In this document: piece by piece, positions 1 to 6,192 of the stretch
How positions within the stretch are numbered: the first letter of the stretch is position 1
How the letters are laid out: every line of letters starts with the position of its first letter
NCBI RefSeq assembly: GCF_900141895.1
Contig: NZ_FQYT01000005.1
Span: 88,341-152,340, forward strand
Direction of reading: 5' to 3'
DNA from: Parasporobacterium paucivorans DSM 15970
GTDB taxonomy: Bacteria; Bacillota; Clostridia; Lachnospirales; Lachnospiraceae
DNA length: 64,000 nt
Made by a program: the position numbers and the translations under genes
Notes under the pieces: model-generated
Told to the model about the DNA's origin: nothing
The model's database searches: none
What the model saw: only the letters and a program-made list of their open reading frames with translations

Positions 1-149
1 AAGCAGGCATCACCGGAGTTGAAATCTCCGCCCGGATCATTAGAGAATGCAAGGACTATTGCCAGGGCGTACACATCATGGCATTAGGCTGGGAAAGCAA
101 GGTTCCGGACATTCTTGATTTGGCTGGAATTGCACCTGTATCAAAATAA
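1..149 (+). CDS. C-terminal fragment, probable methylenetetrahydrofolate reductase (MetF-like)
   Basis: The window opens inside a gene read from base 3; 48 codons remain before the TAA at 147-149. The fragment contains GVHIMALGWE followed by KVPDIL and ends in AGIAPVSK. This resembles the C-terminus of the short, bacterial 5,10-methylenetetrahydrofolate reductases of anaerobes (folate one-carbon pathway, cytoplasmic), where a GxHxMxxGWE segment lies in the last strand and helix of the TIM barrel. That assignment is from memory of the family and rests on a short tail. A rho-independent terminator follows at once, so this is the last gene of its operon. Confidence 0.5.
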   Translation, partial: AGITGVEISARIIRECKDYCQGVHIMALGWESKVPDILDLAGIAPVSK

Positions 150-177
150 TCAGAAATTGAACATACCAGATAGATAC

Positions 178-219
178 TGCCCGGGTAGAGCGCATTGCTT
201 TAACCGGGCATTGTTTTTA
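178..219 (+). terminator. Rho-independent terminator of the MetF-like gene
   Basis: A 7-bp G+C-rich stem (TGCCCGG at 178-184 pairing with CCGGGCA at 204-210) is followed by TTGTTTTTA. It sits 29 bases after the stop codon. Confidence 0.75.
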
Positions 220-239
220 TTTCGATATATGAATATAAT
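211..239 (+). promoter_or_regulatory. Promoter of the DUF1905 gene
   Basis: TTGTTT (211-216), a 17-bp spacer and a perfect TATAAT (234-239). It overlaps the T-tract of the preceding terminator and leaves a leader of about 26 bases before the start at 272. Confidence 0.55.
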
Positions 240-271
240 ATGAATTATGAGTAAGGAGAGGTGAATTCCAG

Positions 272-538
272 ATGAATGATAGGGTTTATGAGTTTGAAGC
301 TGAAATCAAAAAAGTGCCGGATATGGATGGCGCCTACATAGAGATCCCTTTTGACGTGAAGGCAGAGTTTGGAAAGGGCAGAGTGCCCGTAAGGGCTACT
401 TTCGATGGGGAACCATACACCGGCAGTCTTGTGAAAATGAAAACGCCTTGCCACATTATCGGAATCAGAAAGGAAATCAGGGCGAAAATCGGAAAGCATC
501 CAGGAGATGTGGTCAAGGTGACAATTCGGGAGAGGTGA
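272..538 (+). CDS. DUF1905 domain-containing protein
   Basis: An 88-residue cytoplasmic protein that fills a single DUF1905 domain. Recognisable pieces are the N-terminal [10 protein letters not shown] strand, AYIEIPFDV, the [11 protein letters not shown] strand-turn and the closing [10 protein letters not shown]. The fold is a small beta-barrel; no biochemical role is established. The ATG follows GGAGAGG at a normal distance. It is monocistronic: promoter at 211-239 and a strong terminator 35 bases after the stop. Longer family members carry a second YdeI-type domain; none is present here. Confidence 0.8.
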   Translation: MNDRVYEFEAEIKKVPDMDGAYIEIPFDVKAEFGKGRVPVRATFDGEPYTGSLVKMKTPCHIIGIRKEIRAKIGKHPGDVVKVTIRER

Positions 539-573
539 GGAACATGTCAGGTGAATATTTGGTGGAAAAAGAG

Positions 574-610
574 CCGGAGACTTTTCTGTTTAAAAGTCTC
601 CGGTCCTTTT
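574..610 (+). terminator. Rho-independent terminator after the DUF1905 gene
   Basis: A perfect 12-bp stem (CCGGAGACTTTT at 574-585 with AAAAGTCTCCGG at 592-603) is followed by TCCTTTT. Because the stem carries T and A runs on both sides it may also stop the convergent gene ending at 632. Confidence 0.8.
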
Positions 611-631
611 GGATTGGTAAATCCTAAAGTG

Positions 632-1021
632 TCATGTTTCGATGCGGGTAATCCAAAATTTTCGTTCAACCCCGCCGGCTCCCTTGCTCTTTGCAGTGAA
701 TCCTAACTCTTTGCAAAAATTCATGTATTCTGTTTCCAAATCTTGTGAGGGATTGGGATTGTGTTTTAATATCTGGCTTATAGCCGGGCCCGTATCCCTT
801 GCCTCACGATTGTATTTTGTATGGGCATCATAGCTGTTGTTTTTATAACCTATAAATCTGCTTGGGTAAAAACTATATCCCTGTTCTTTCTTCACAGCTA
901 CAAAATTTATGCCTTCTGTAATTAAGCCTATCGCGAAGTCTTGCTTGGCTGGATCCTGAAGATAGTCATCAAAAGTAAGTATGTTCTCAAAAATGTCAGC
1001 TGATTCCGTTATAAAGTCCAT
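632..1021 (-). CDS. Hypothetical protein of 129 residues
   Basis: I do not recognise a named family. The protein is soluble, with no signal peptide or membrane segment. The central segment FYPSRFIGYKNN, followed by a charged stretch and then the tail GAGGVERKFW, resembles an uncharacterised domain I associate loosely with nuclease-like proteins; this is not enough to assign function. The start is supported by an AGGTGG ribosome site five bases upstream of the ATG. It lies 124 bases downstream of azoR on the same strand, so it may be a distal member of the MarR-controlled transcript or independent. Confidence 0.6.
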   Translation of the reverse strand: MDFITESADIFENILTFDDYLQDPAKQDFAIGLITEGINFVAVKKEQGYSFYPSRFIGYKNNSYDAHTKYNREARDTGPAISQILKHNPNPSQDLETEYMNFCKELGFTAKSKGAGGVERKFWITRIET

Positions 1022-1145
1022 TACGCCACCACCTTTTCACAATATTCTGATTCATTTCAATTATATATTCAGGCATACATTCGTGCAAAAGGAATTCCAC
1101 ACATCATGACCGAATGCAGGCAGAACAGCATTCAGAAAAAAAGTC

Positions 1146-1751
1146 TTAAAACGTTTTTGCAAATTCCTTCGCTTTCTCTATAGCCGCTCCAACGATAGCA
1201 TCAACATCATTTCCAATGACGTCTAAACCATCTGCTGCGATAGTTGTGAAATCAATAATTCCCAGGAAGCCAAGTATTGTCCGTAGATATCTGTCACCCA
1301 TTTCAAAGGTTGCGGCGGGACCTGCTGAATAATCGCCTCCTCTGCCAGAAATGTTAACGGCTTTTTTGCCTGTGCATAATCCCACTGAACCTGTCGCCGT
1401 ATACTTAAAGGTGATTCCGGTAACGGAAATATAATCGATATAAGCTTTGAGGATAGCCGGAATGCTCAGGTTCCATAATGGTTCTGCGATTACATATTTG
1501 TCTGCCTCTAAAAACTGATATGCATATTTCAGGATTGGATGGTCTCTGCCAAATCCTGGAGCGGGAATGTGCAGTTCCTGAAGCTGTCCGACTGGAAGCA
1601 GGGTAACTCCTTCTTTGTACAAATCCAATGTGATAATTTCATCGTCGGGATTTAGTTTTTTGTACTCCTCGATGAAGCTGTCTGAAATCTTGAAGGTCCT
1701 TGACTGGCCCTTTTCTTTGGCGTTTGCTTTAATGTACAATACTTTACTCAT
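1146..1751 (-). CDS. azoR: FMN-dependent NADH-azoreductase
   Basis: The 201-residue flavodoxin-like protein has the AzoR N-terminus VLYIKANAKEKGQSRTFKIS (phosphate-binding loop for FMN), then LWNLSIPAILKAYIDY (the conserved P-x-WN-like flavin contact of this family) and SGRGGDYS near the nicotinamide site. Family members reduce azo dyes and quinones by two-electron transfer from NADH, which avoids semiquinone radicals. Length matches the family. AAGGAG lies nine bases before the ATG. It is third in a minus-strand set behind marR and a DsbA-like gene, which suggests induction by electrophiles or quinones. Confidence 0.9.
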   Translation of the reverse strand: MSKVLYIKANAKEKGQSRTFKISDSFIEEYKKLNPDDEIITLDLYKEGVTLLPVGQLQELHIPAPGFGRDHPILKYAYQFLEADKYVIAEPLWNLSIPAILKAYIDYISVTGITFKYTATGSVGLCTGKKAVNISGRGGDYSAGPAATFEMGDRYLRTILGFLGIIDFTTIAADGLDVIGNDVDAIVGAAIEKAKEFAKTF

Positions 1752-1787
1752 AGTGTTTTTCTCCTTTTCTTGCTTGGTTTTATATTC

Positions 1788-2711
1788 CTATAAGCTGCAT
1801 ACTCCAGAAATGGTATCGCAGGACAGCGGGCTGGTAACCGCCTCTATAAAAACTCCGTTTCCGGCGCGAATTGTCCTGCATTGATTCTTTTTCAAAAGTT
1901 TATCAATCATTTCAGTATATTCCCTCGTTGTCATATCAAAGCACATTTGCAATTCAATTGGTGCCACTCTCTCATATTTAGATATGAAACCCAATACATT
2001 TTCTTCAGTCTTTTCAGGCCTGGAACCGGTAACCGATCCCGCAGTCAGGGAATTGATTACAGCCTGAAAGGATTCAAAGCTTTGATAGCTGTGCAGCAGA
2101 ATCTCTTTATCACCATACCTTACTAAAAAGGTTGGAAAACCCCGGACACCATATTTCTGAGTTATCTTTAAATCTTCCTGGAATGCTGCCTCTGCGGAAC
2201 CATCAGATAATCTCTCTAAAAATTTCGATATATCCAAGCCCACCTCGGAGGCTAATTCGATCTGCACCTCCGGCCTGCTTGTTTGCTTTGCTTCTGCGGA
2301 GGAAGCTTCCCGCATCCGCCTTAAAAACTTGTCAGCCAGCACCTGGTTTTCCATCTGGGCTGCTTTGTAAGCGATGTTCTGAGGATAGGTGGATGGATAT
2401 TCGTTCGAAAACAAATGAAATCCTTCGCTTTCAACCGGCATTCCATGCCTCTCGGAAGCTTCAACCCAATGTTTTACGATCTGTTTGTTTGACCGTTCAG
2501 GGTCTCTCCCGATGTCATTGTAGCTGTCATAGAAGTCTCTTATATCCTTTACCAGACCTCCCATCACATATTTAACTTCCAGCTGGTCTCCATACCAGGT
2601 TTCCAGCTTACGTAAAAATGGTTCACTGCCCCAGCACCAGGTACAGACAGGATCTGTGAATTCGATTATGTCAATTTTTTTATTGCTTTTCATTTCATCT
2701 CTTCTTTCCAT
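1788..2711 (-). CDS. DsbA-family thiol-disulfide oxidoreductase (FrnE/SpxH-like)
   Basis: A thioredoxin-fold protein with an inserted helical domain. Near the N-terminus IIEFTDPVCTWCWGSEP carries a CTWC redox motif, and the cis-proline loop is visible as VRGFPTFLVRYGD. There is no signal peptide, so it should act in the cytoplasm, like FrnE-type and YjbH/SpxH-type members. The chosen ATG at 2711 has GAGGT eight bases upstream, lying inside the last codons of marR. A start at 2693 (RBS AGAAGAG) and a longer one at 2738 that overlaps marR are also open. Extra cysteines occur in the C-terminal region, including CDTISGVC. Tight coupling to marR implies co-expression. Confidence 0.8.
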   Translation of the reverse strand: MERRDEMKSNKKIDIIEFTDPVCTWCWGSEPFLRKLETWYGDQLEVKYVMGGLVKDIRDFYDSYNDIGRDPERSNKQIVKHWVEASERHGMPVESEGFHLFSNEYPSTYPQNIAYKAAQMENQVLADKFLRRMREASSAEAKQTSRPEVQIELASEVGLDISKFLERLSDGSAEAAFQEDLKITQKYGVRGFPTFLVRYGDKEILLHSYQSFESFQAVINSLTAGSVTGSRPEKTEENVLGFISKYERVAPIELQMCFDMTTREYTEMIDKLLKKNQCRTIRAGNGVFIEAVTSPLSCDTISGVCSL

Positions 2712-2715
2712 ATAA

Positions 2716-3159
2716 TTATACCTCAATTTTTCTGGCAATACTAATTAATGTTAATTTTTCTTCTTCTGTCAGGTTCTGAAAACTTATTCCTAAATCCTTA
2801 AGATGGCTAGGGAAGATCTCTTCAATTTGCTGTTTCCCCTTTTCCGTGATGGAAATCATCCAGGATCTTTTGTCTGCAGGATTGATGCGCCTTACTATCA
2901 ATGCATCTTTTTCAAGATTATTGATCACAACGGTCACGTTTCCGGAAGAGGAGAGTATTTTCTCAATTATCTCGTTGATTGTAAGCTCGCCCTTATGGTA
3001 TAAGACTTCCAGAACAGCAAATTGTGAAGTAGTCAGACCTCCTTCGCCAAATATTTTGCCAGCTCTTTTGTGAAGCGCCTGTGTAGCTCTGCTTAAACAG
3101 ATAAACACCTTTAGATTCGAGTCATTTAATGCACCGTAGGATATTTCATTTTTCTTCAT
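2716..3159 (-). CDS. MarR-family transcriptional regulator
   Basis: A 147-residue winged-helix protein. LTTSQFAVLEVLYHKGELTINEIIEKIL forms the helices up to the recognition helix SSGNVTVVINNLEKDALI, and RRINPADKRSWMISITEKGK is the typical wing (D-x-R motif). A single cysteine sits in helix 1 (Cys21, in VFICLSR), about where OhrR/YodB-type members carry their redox-sensing cysteine; that sensing role is inference. It heads a minus-strand unit with a DsbA-like gene and azoR and is divergent from an extradiol dioxygenase gene, with a palindrome between. No ribosome site is visible upstream of its ATG. Confidence 0.9.
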   Translation of the reverse strand: MKKNEISYGALNDSNLKVFICLSRATQALHKRAGKIFGEGGLTTSQFAVLEVLYHKGELTINEIIEKILSSSGNVTVVINNLEKDALIVRRINPADKRSWMISITEKGKQQIEEIFPSHLKDLGISFQNLTEEEKLTLISIARKIEV

Positions 3160-3165
3160 ATTTTT

Positions 3166-3195
3166 AGTATATTACTAACTAGTGATATATGTCAA
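3166..3195 (-). promoter_or_regulatory. marR promoter, possibly leaderless
   Basis: On the minus strand TTGACA (complement of 3190-3195), an 18-bp spacer and TATACT (complement of 3166-3171). Only six bases separate the -10 box from the ATG at 3159, so transcription would begin at or next to the start codon. Confidence 0.6.
3169..3188. promoter_or_regulatory. Candidate MarR operator palindrome
   Basis: A 20-bp imperfect palindrome, ATATTACTAACTAGTGATAT, in which 16 positions are symmetric. It fills the spacer of the marR promoter and lies just upstream of the divergent dioxygenase promoter, a typical site for an autoregulated MarR repressor. Confidence 0.55.
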
Positions 3196-3200
3196 TGGAA

Positions 3201-3229
3201 TTGATTGGCGCTGGAAATAGTTGTATAAT
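3201..3229 (+). promoter_or_regulatory. Promoter of the extradiol dioxygenase gene
   Basis: TTGATT (3201-3206), a 17-bp spacer and TATAAT (3224-3229). The predicted start of transcription near 3236 lies downstream of an in-frame ATG at 3189, which rules that ATG out. Confidence 0.75.
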
Positions 3230-3266
3230 CAAATTAGTTGCTCAACTATTTAAAGGAGGCATGAAT

Positions 3267-4046
3267 ATGGCAAATACTGGAAAAAAAATGCCGGCATTAT
3301 TTATTGGACATGGATCACCCATGAATGCAGTAGAAGATAATGTATATACAAGGAACTGGCAGAAGATAGCTGGAAGAATCCCAAAACCGGAGGCAATTCT
3401 TTCGGTTTCAGCCCATTGGTATACAGATGGAAGCAGAATAATGGATGAGACTCACCCCAAAATGGTGTATGATATGTTTGGGTTTCCAGATGAACTATAC
3501 AGGGTTGAATACAAAGCCAAGGGATCGCCCGAACTCTCACACATAACAAGGGATTTGATCAAGAAGGATGTGCGGATTGACAACAGCTGGGGCTATGATC
3601 ACGGTACATGGTCCGTTCTTAGGAGGATGTACCCTGAGGCGGACATTCCTGTGTATCAGCTTAGCATAGACAGGAATTCCAGTGCCGAGATGCATTTCCA
3701 AATAGGGCAGGAAATAAGCGCTCTGCGGGAAAGAGGCGTTCTGATTTTGGGCAGCGGAAATGTGGTCCACAATCTTTCGGAAATAAATTGGAACATGGAG
3801 GACGGTTATCTGTGGGCGGAAGATTTTGATGAGTATATCAAACAAAAGATAATACAAAGGCAATACCGGGATGTAATAGATTATAAGTCAGCCGGAAAAT
3901 CTTCTGAGTTGGCATTTTATACTCCGGAACATTTTTATCCTCTGCTTTATGTGTTGGGGGCGTCAAGGGAAGATGACCAGATTTCCATTTTCAATGACAC
4001 ATGTACGATGGGGTCAATGTCCATGACATGCTATTTGTTTGAGTGA
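3267..4046 (+). CDS. ygiD: Class III extradiol dioxygenase, 4,5-DOPA dioxygenase type (YgiD-like)
   Basis: The LigB/DODA fold is recognised by LFIGHGSPMNAVEDN at the N-terminus, SVSAHWYTDGSRIM, then WGYDHGTWSVLRRMYP and LGSGNVVHNLSEINW; the histidines in these segments are the expected metal ligands and catalytic base. Members open catechol rings such as L-DOPA in vitro using a non-haem metal; the natural bacterial substrate is usually unknown. AGGAGG lies seven bases before the ATG at 3267, and the promoter position excludes the longer reading frame from 3189. ATG 3261 in frame is a weaker alternative. Divergence from marR suggests induction by aromatic or quinone-like compounds; oxygen use is notable in an apparently anaerobic host. 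Confidence 0.87.
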   Translation: MANTGKKMPALFIGHGSPMNAVEDNVYTRNWQKIAGRIPKPEAILSVSAHWYTDGSRIMDETHPKMVYDMFGFPDELYRVEYKAKGSPELSHITRDLIKKDVRIDNSWGYDHGTWSVLRRMYPEADIPVYQLSIDRNSSAEMHFQIGQEISALRERGVLILGSGNVVHNLSEINWNMEDGYLWAEDFDEYIKQKIIQRQYRDVIDYKSAGKSSELAFYTPEHFYPLLYVLGASREDDQISIFNDTCTMGSMSMTCYLFE

Positions 4047-4103
4047 AAGCATATGAAATAATTCTGCACCCATATAAAAATGGGAGGTGGTAACATTCTT
4101 CGA

Positions 4104-4132
4104 TTTCAGGAAAGTTACAGATATGGTATGAT
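4104..4132 (+). promoter_or_regulatory. Possible extended -10 promoter
   Basis: TTTCAG (4104-4109), 17 bases, then TATGAT (4127-4132) preceded by TGG, an extended -10. It would serve the small membrane protein gene starting at 4170. Confidence 0.4.
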
Positions 4133-4169
4133 TATTCAAACTATAAAATGTAGAGGAGTGATTGCTTGC

Positions 4170-4595
4170 ATGAATTCAGTGAACGACGAAAAAACACATC
4201 CTAATGTCACACACCCTGAAGAACTCATAAATAAAGAGTTTAAGGGTATATACAAGTTTAATTACTGGCTTGCGGTCAGGATTACCAATGGTGTTGGTAC
4301 CATGTGGTGCGCATATGTGTTCTTCATACTTGATCTTTTTATGCTGCCACCGGTTATTAAATCCAACAGTGTAATGATTTGGGTGACATATATCGCGCAA
4401 ACGGTTCTTCAGCTGGTGCTTCTGCCGATAATTATGGTTGGTCAGAACGTTATCCAATCTCAAAATGAAGCGAAAGCCGATTCAGACCATAAGACATTAA
4501 CGTATCTTGCCACTTTACAGGATGAGCAGATGCGGGAACTTAAAAACCAGACCGAAATGCTGATTAAACTCGAAGAACTTACAAAAAATAAATAG
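4170..4595 (+). CDS. Small two-helix membrane protein, DUF1003-like
   Basis: About 141 residues from the ATG at 4170, which follows GAGGAG by about eleven bases. Two membrane helices are clear (around residues 45-65, MWCAYVFFILDLFML, and 75-98, WVTYIAQTVLQLVLLPIIMV), then NVIQSQNEAKADSDH and a charged C-terminal coiled-coil-like tail ending in EELTKNK. The layout of two helices, a GQN segment and a cytoplasmic helix is like DUF1003 and related low-affinity metal-permease-like proteins, but I would not assign a transport activity. It stands alone with its own terminator. Confidence 0.65.
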   Translation: MNSVNDEKTHPNVTHPEELINKEFKGIYKFNYWLAVRITNGVGTMWCAYVFFILDLFMLPPVIKSNSVMIWVTYIAQTVLQLVLLPIIMVGQNVIQSQNEAKADSDHKTLTYLATLQDEQMRELKNQTEMLIKLEELTKNK

Positions 4596-4612
4596 CCGGT
4601 CAGTCAGAAATC

Positions 4613-4639
4613 AGCATCTGTTAATATAGGTGCTTTTTT
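4613..4639 (+). terminator. Rho-independent terminator
   Basis: AGCATC (4613-4618) pairs with GGTGCT (4629-4634, one G-U), followed by a run of T to 4639. It closes the preceding membrane-protein gene. Confidence 0.6.
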
Positions 4640-4653
4640 ATGCCATGTTGTGC

Positions 4654-4682
4654 TTGTGATGTCATTAAAAACGATGTATATT
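4654..4682 (+). promoter_or_regulatory. Promoter of the CDF-lipocalin-YfhO-PIG-L operon
   Basis: TTGTGA (4654-4659), 17-bp spacer, TATATT (4677-4682), about 45 bases before the CDF start. No metal riboswitch was seen here, in contrast to the P-type ATPase gene. Confidence 0.5.
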
Positions 4683-4726
4683 GTATAAAACACAAGCAAA
4701 TACTTTATACCGGGAGAAAAATTATC

Positions 4727-5617
4727 ATGGTAAAATTGGATAAAAAAAGTAGGTTCGCTCTGCTGTCAGTAGGTTCAAATACAATATTAATAATCTTTAA
4801 AATAGTGGCAGGAATTTTGAGCGGTTCTGTCAGCATTATTTCGGAGGCGATCCATTCGGCAATGGATCTTGTGGCATCGATTGTGGCATTCTTTTCTGTC
4901 AGGAGTTCTTCAAAGCCTGCCGATAAAGAGCATCCTTATGGACATGGAAAAATTGAAAATCTCTCAGGTGTAGCGGAGGGGCTTTTGATTTTTGTAGCTT
5001 CCGGTATGATTATCTTTGAAGCGATAAAAAAGATATCCAAACCGGTAGAGATCGAGCAGGCATATGTAGCCATCGGGGTAATGGTCGTTGCCGCAATCGT
5101 TAATTTTTTCGTCTCGAGACAATTGCACAAGGTTGCAAAAGAAGAAGATTCCATGGCGCTTGAAGCGGACTCTCTTCACCTGAAAACAGACGTATACACA
5201 TCGCTGGGCGTAGGTGTCGGCATACTGCTTATTAAAGTGACGGGCTTTCACATTCTGGATTCAATTGTAGCCATACTGGTAGCCCTCCTGATTATCAGGG
5301 AGGCGTGGGAGCTATGCTATAGAGGTGTCGAATATCTGATCGATGTCAGGCTGACAGATGAAGAGGAACAGGAAATAGAAAGCATTATTCAGAAGGTTAT
5401 TGCCGATCAGGGCAACCAGGTTATGGATTATCATAAACTCAAAACGAGAAAGTCAGGGAACAAAAGACATATAGATTTTCATATTGTCCTTGATTCCAGG
5501 CTTACAGTGGGAGAGTCCCATGATATTGTCGGGTGCTTCAAAAAAGAGATTGGTGAAAAATTCAATAATACCAGGGTAAACGTTCATATTGATCCATATA
5601 AAGAGGAAGAACAATAA
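4727..5617 (+). CDS. Cation diffusion facilitator family transporter
   Basis: A 296-residue CDF exporter with six predicted helices. The metal site shows in SIISEAIHSAMDLVAS (helix II, H-x3-D) and ALEADSLHLKTDVYTSLG (helix V, D-x3-H-x3-D as in SLHLKTDV). HPYGHGKIENLSG is the conserved cytoplasmic loop, and the C-terminal domain from about residue 210 ends with RVNVHIDP. Family members exchange divalent metals (Zn, Mn, Fe, Co, Ni) for protons. GGGAG precedes the ATG at 4727; an upstream in-frame ATG at 4640 would add an unlikely cysteine-rich extension that starts before the promoter. It heads a four-gene operon. Confidence 0.88.
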   Translation: MVKLDKKSRFALLSVGSNTILIIFKIVAGILSGSVSIISEAIHSAMDLVASIVAFFSVRSSSKPADKEHPYGHGKIENLSGVAEGLLIFVASGMIIFEAIKKISKPVEIEQAYVAIGVMVVAAIVNFFVSRQLHKVAKEEDSMALEADSLHLKTDVYTSLGVGVGILLIKVTGFHILDSIVAILVALLIIREAWELCYRGVEYLIDVRLTDEEEQEIESIIQKVIADQGNQVMDYHKLKTRKSGNKRHIDFHIVLDSRLTVGESHDIVGCFKKEIGEKFNNTRVNVHIDPYKEEEQ

Positions 5618-5658
5618 TTGTTTTCCTCCAGTTACCGTGGTCAGAGAGGATGGCATAA

Positions 5659-6192
5659 ATGGGAATATTCAGAAGAAGATCAAAACACAGTACGAGTGAG
5701 ATCCCTGCAATATGCAATGTGAATCTTGAACGTTATCTGGGGACGTGGTATGAGATTGCCAGACTGCCCCATTCATTTGAAAAAGGACTTGATAATGTAA
5801 CAGCTACGTACAATCTTAAAACGGATGGAAATATCGAGGTTGTAAACGCTGGGATGAAAAACGGCGAAAAAAAAGCTGCGAAGGCGACCGCCTGGATACC
5901 TGATAAAAACTGTACGGGGAAATTGCTTGTGAGTTTCTTCAGACCGTTTAAAAGTGAGTATAATATTATCAAACTCAATGAAGACTACAGTTTTGCCATA
6001 GTTACAAGCAGTTCAAAGAATTACCTGTGGATTCTGAGCCGGGAACCCAGGATCAGCGAAGAATTATATAACGATTTGATTTCATTTGCAGCTTCCAAGG
6101 GATTTGATACTTCAAAAATTATTAAAGTAAATCAAAGTGACATTCGGAGGCAACCTTGTGAAAAAACCAATGCCGAGCACCAAAAACGGTAA
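5659..6192 (+). CDS. Lipocalin family protein (Blc-like, no signal peptide)
   Basis: A 177-residue protein. The lipocalin signature RYLGTWYEIARLPHSFEKGL is followed by TATYNLKTDGNIEVVN and the typical tail DYSFAIVTSSSKNYLWILSREP, as in bacterial outer-membrane lipocalin Blc, which binds lysophospholipids. Unlike Gram-negative Blc it has neither signal peptide nor lipobox; the N-terminus is short and basic, so a cytoplasmic lipid-binding role is inferred. GAGAGGA precedes the ATG. Its 3' end overlaps the YfhO gene by 35 bases, a sign of translational coupling. Confidence 0.87.
   Translation: MGIFRRRSKHSTSEIPAICNVNLERYLGTWYEIARLPHSFEKGLDNVTATYNLKTDGNIEVVNAGMKNGEKKAAKATAWIPDKNCTGKLLVSFFRPFKSEYNIIKLNEDYSFAIVTSSSKNYLWILSREPRISEELYNDLISFAASKGFDTSKIIKVNQSDIRRQPCEKTNAEHQKR

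Noticed and set aside
2132..2575. Plus-strand open frame of 147 codons
   Set aside because: Antisense to the DsbA-like gene; proline/leucine-rich with no domain and no ribosome site.
3189..3266. Longer N-terminus for the extradiol dioxygenase from ATG 3189
   Set aside because: The promoter at 3201-3229 starts transcription after that codon, and AGGAGG precedes ATG 3267.
4600..4726. Possible second NiCo or other metal riboswitch ahead of the CDF gene
   Set aside because: None of the conserved NiCo blocks or other metal-aptamer patterns is present; only a simple promoter is seen.
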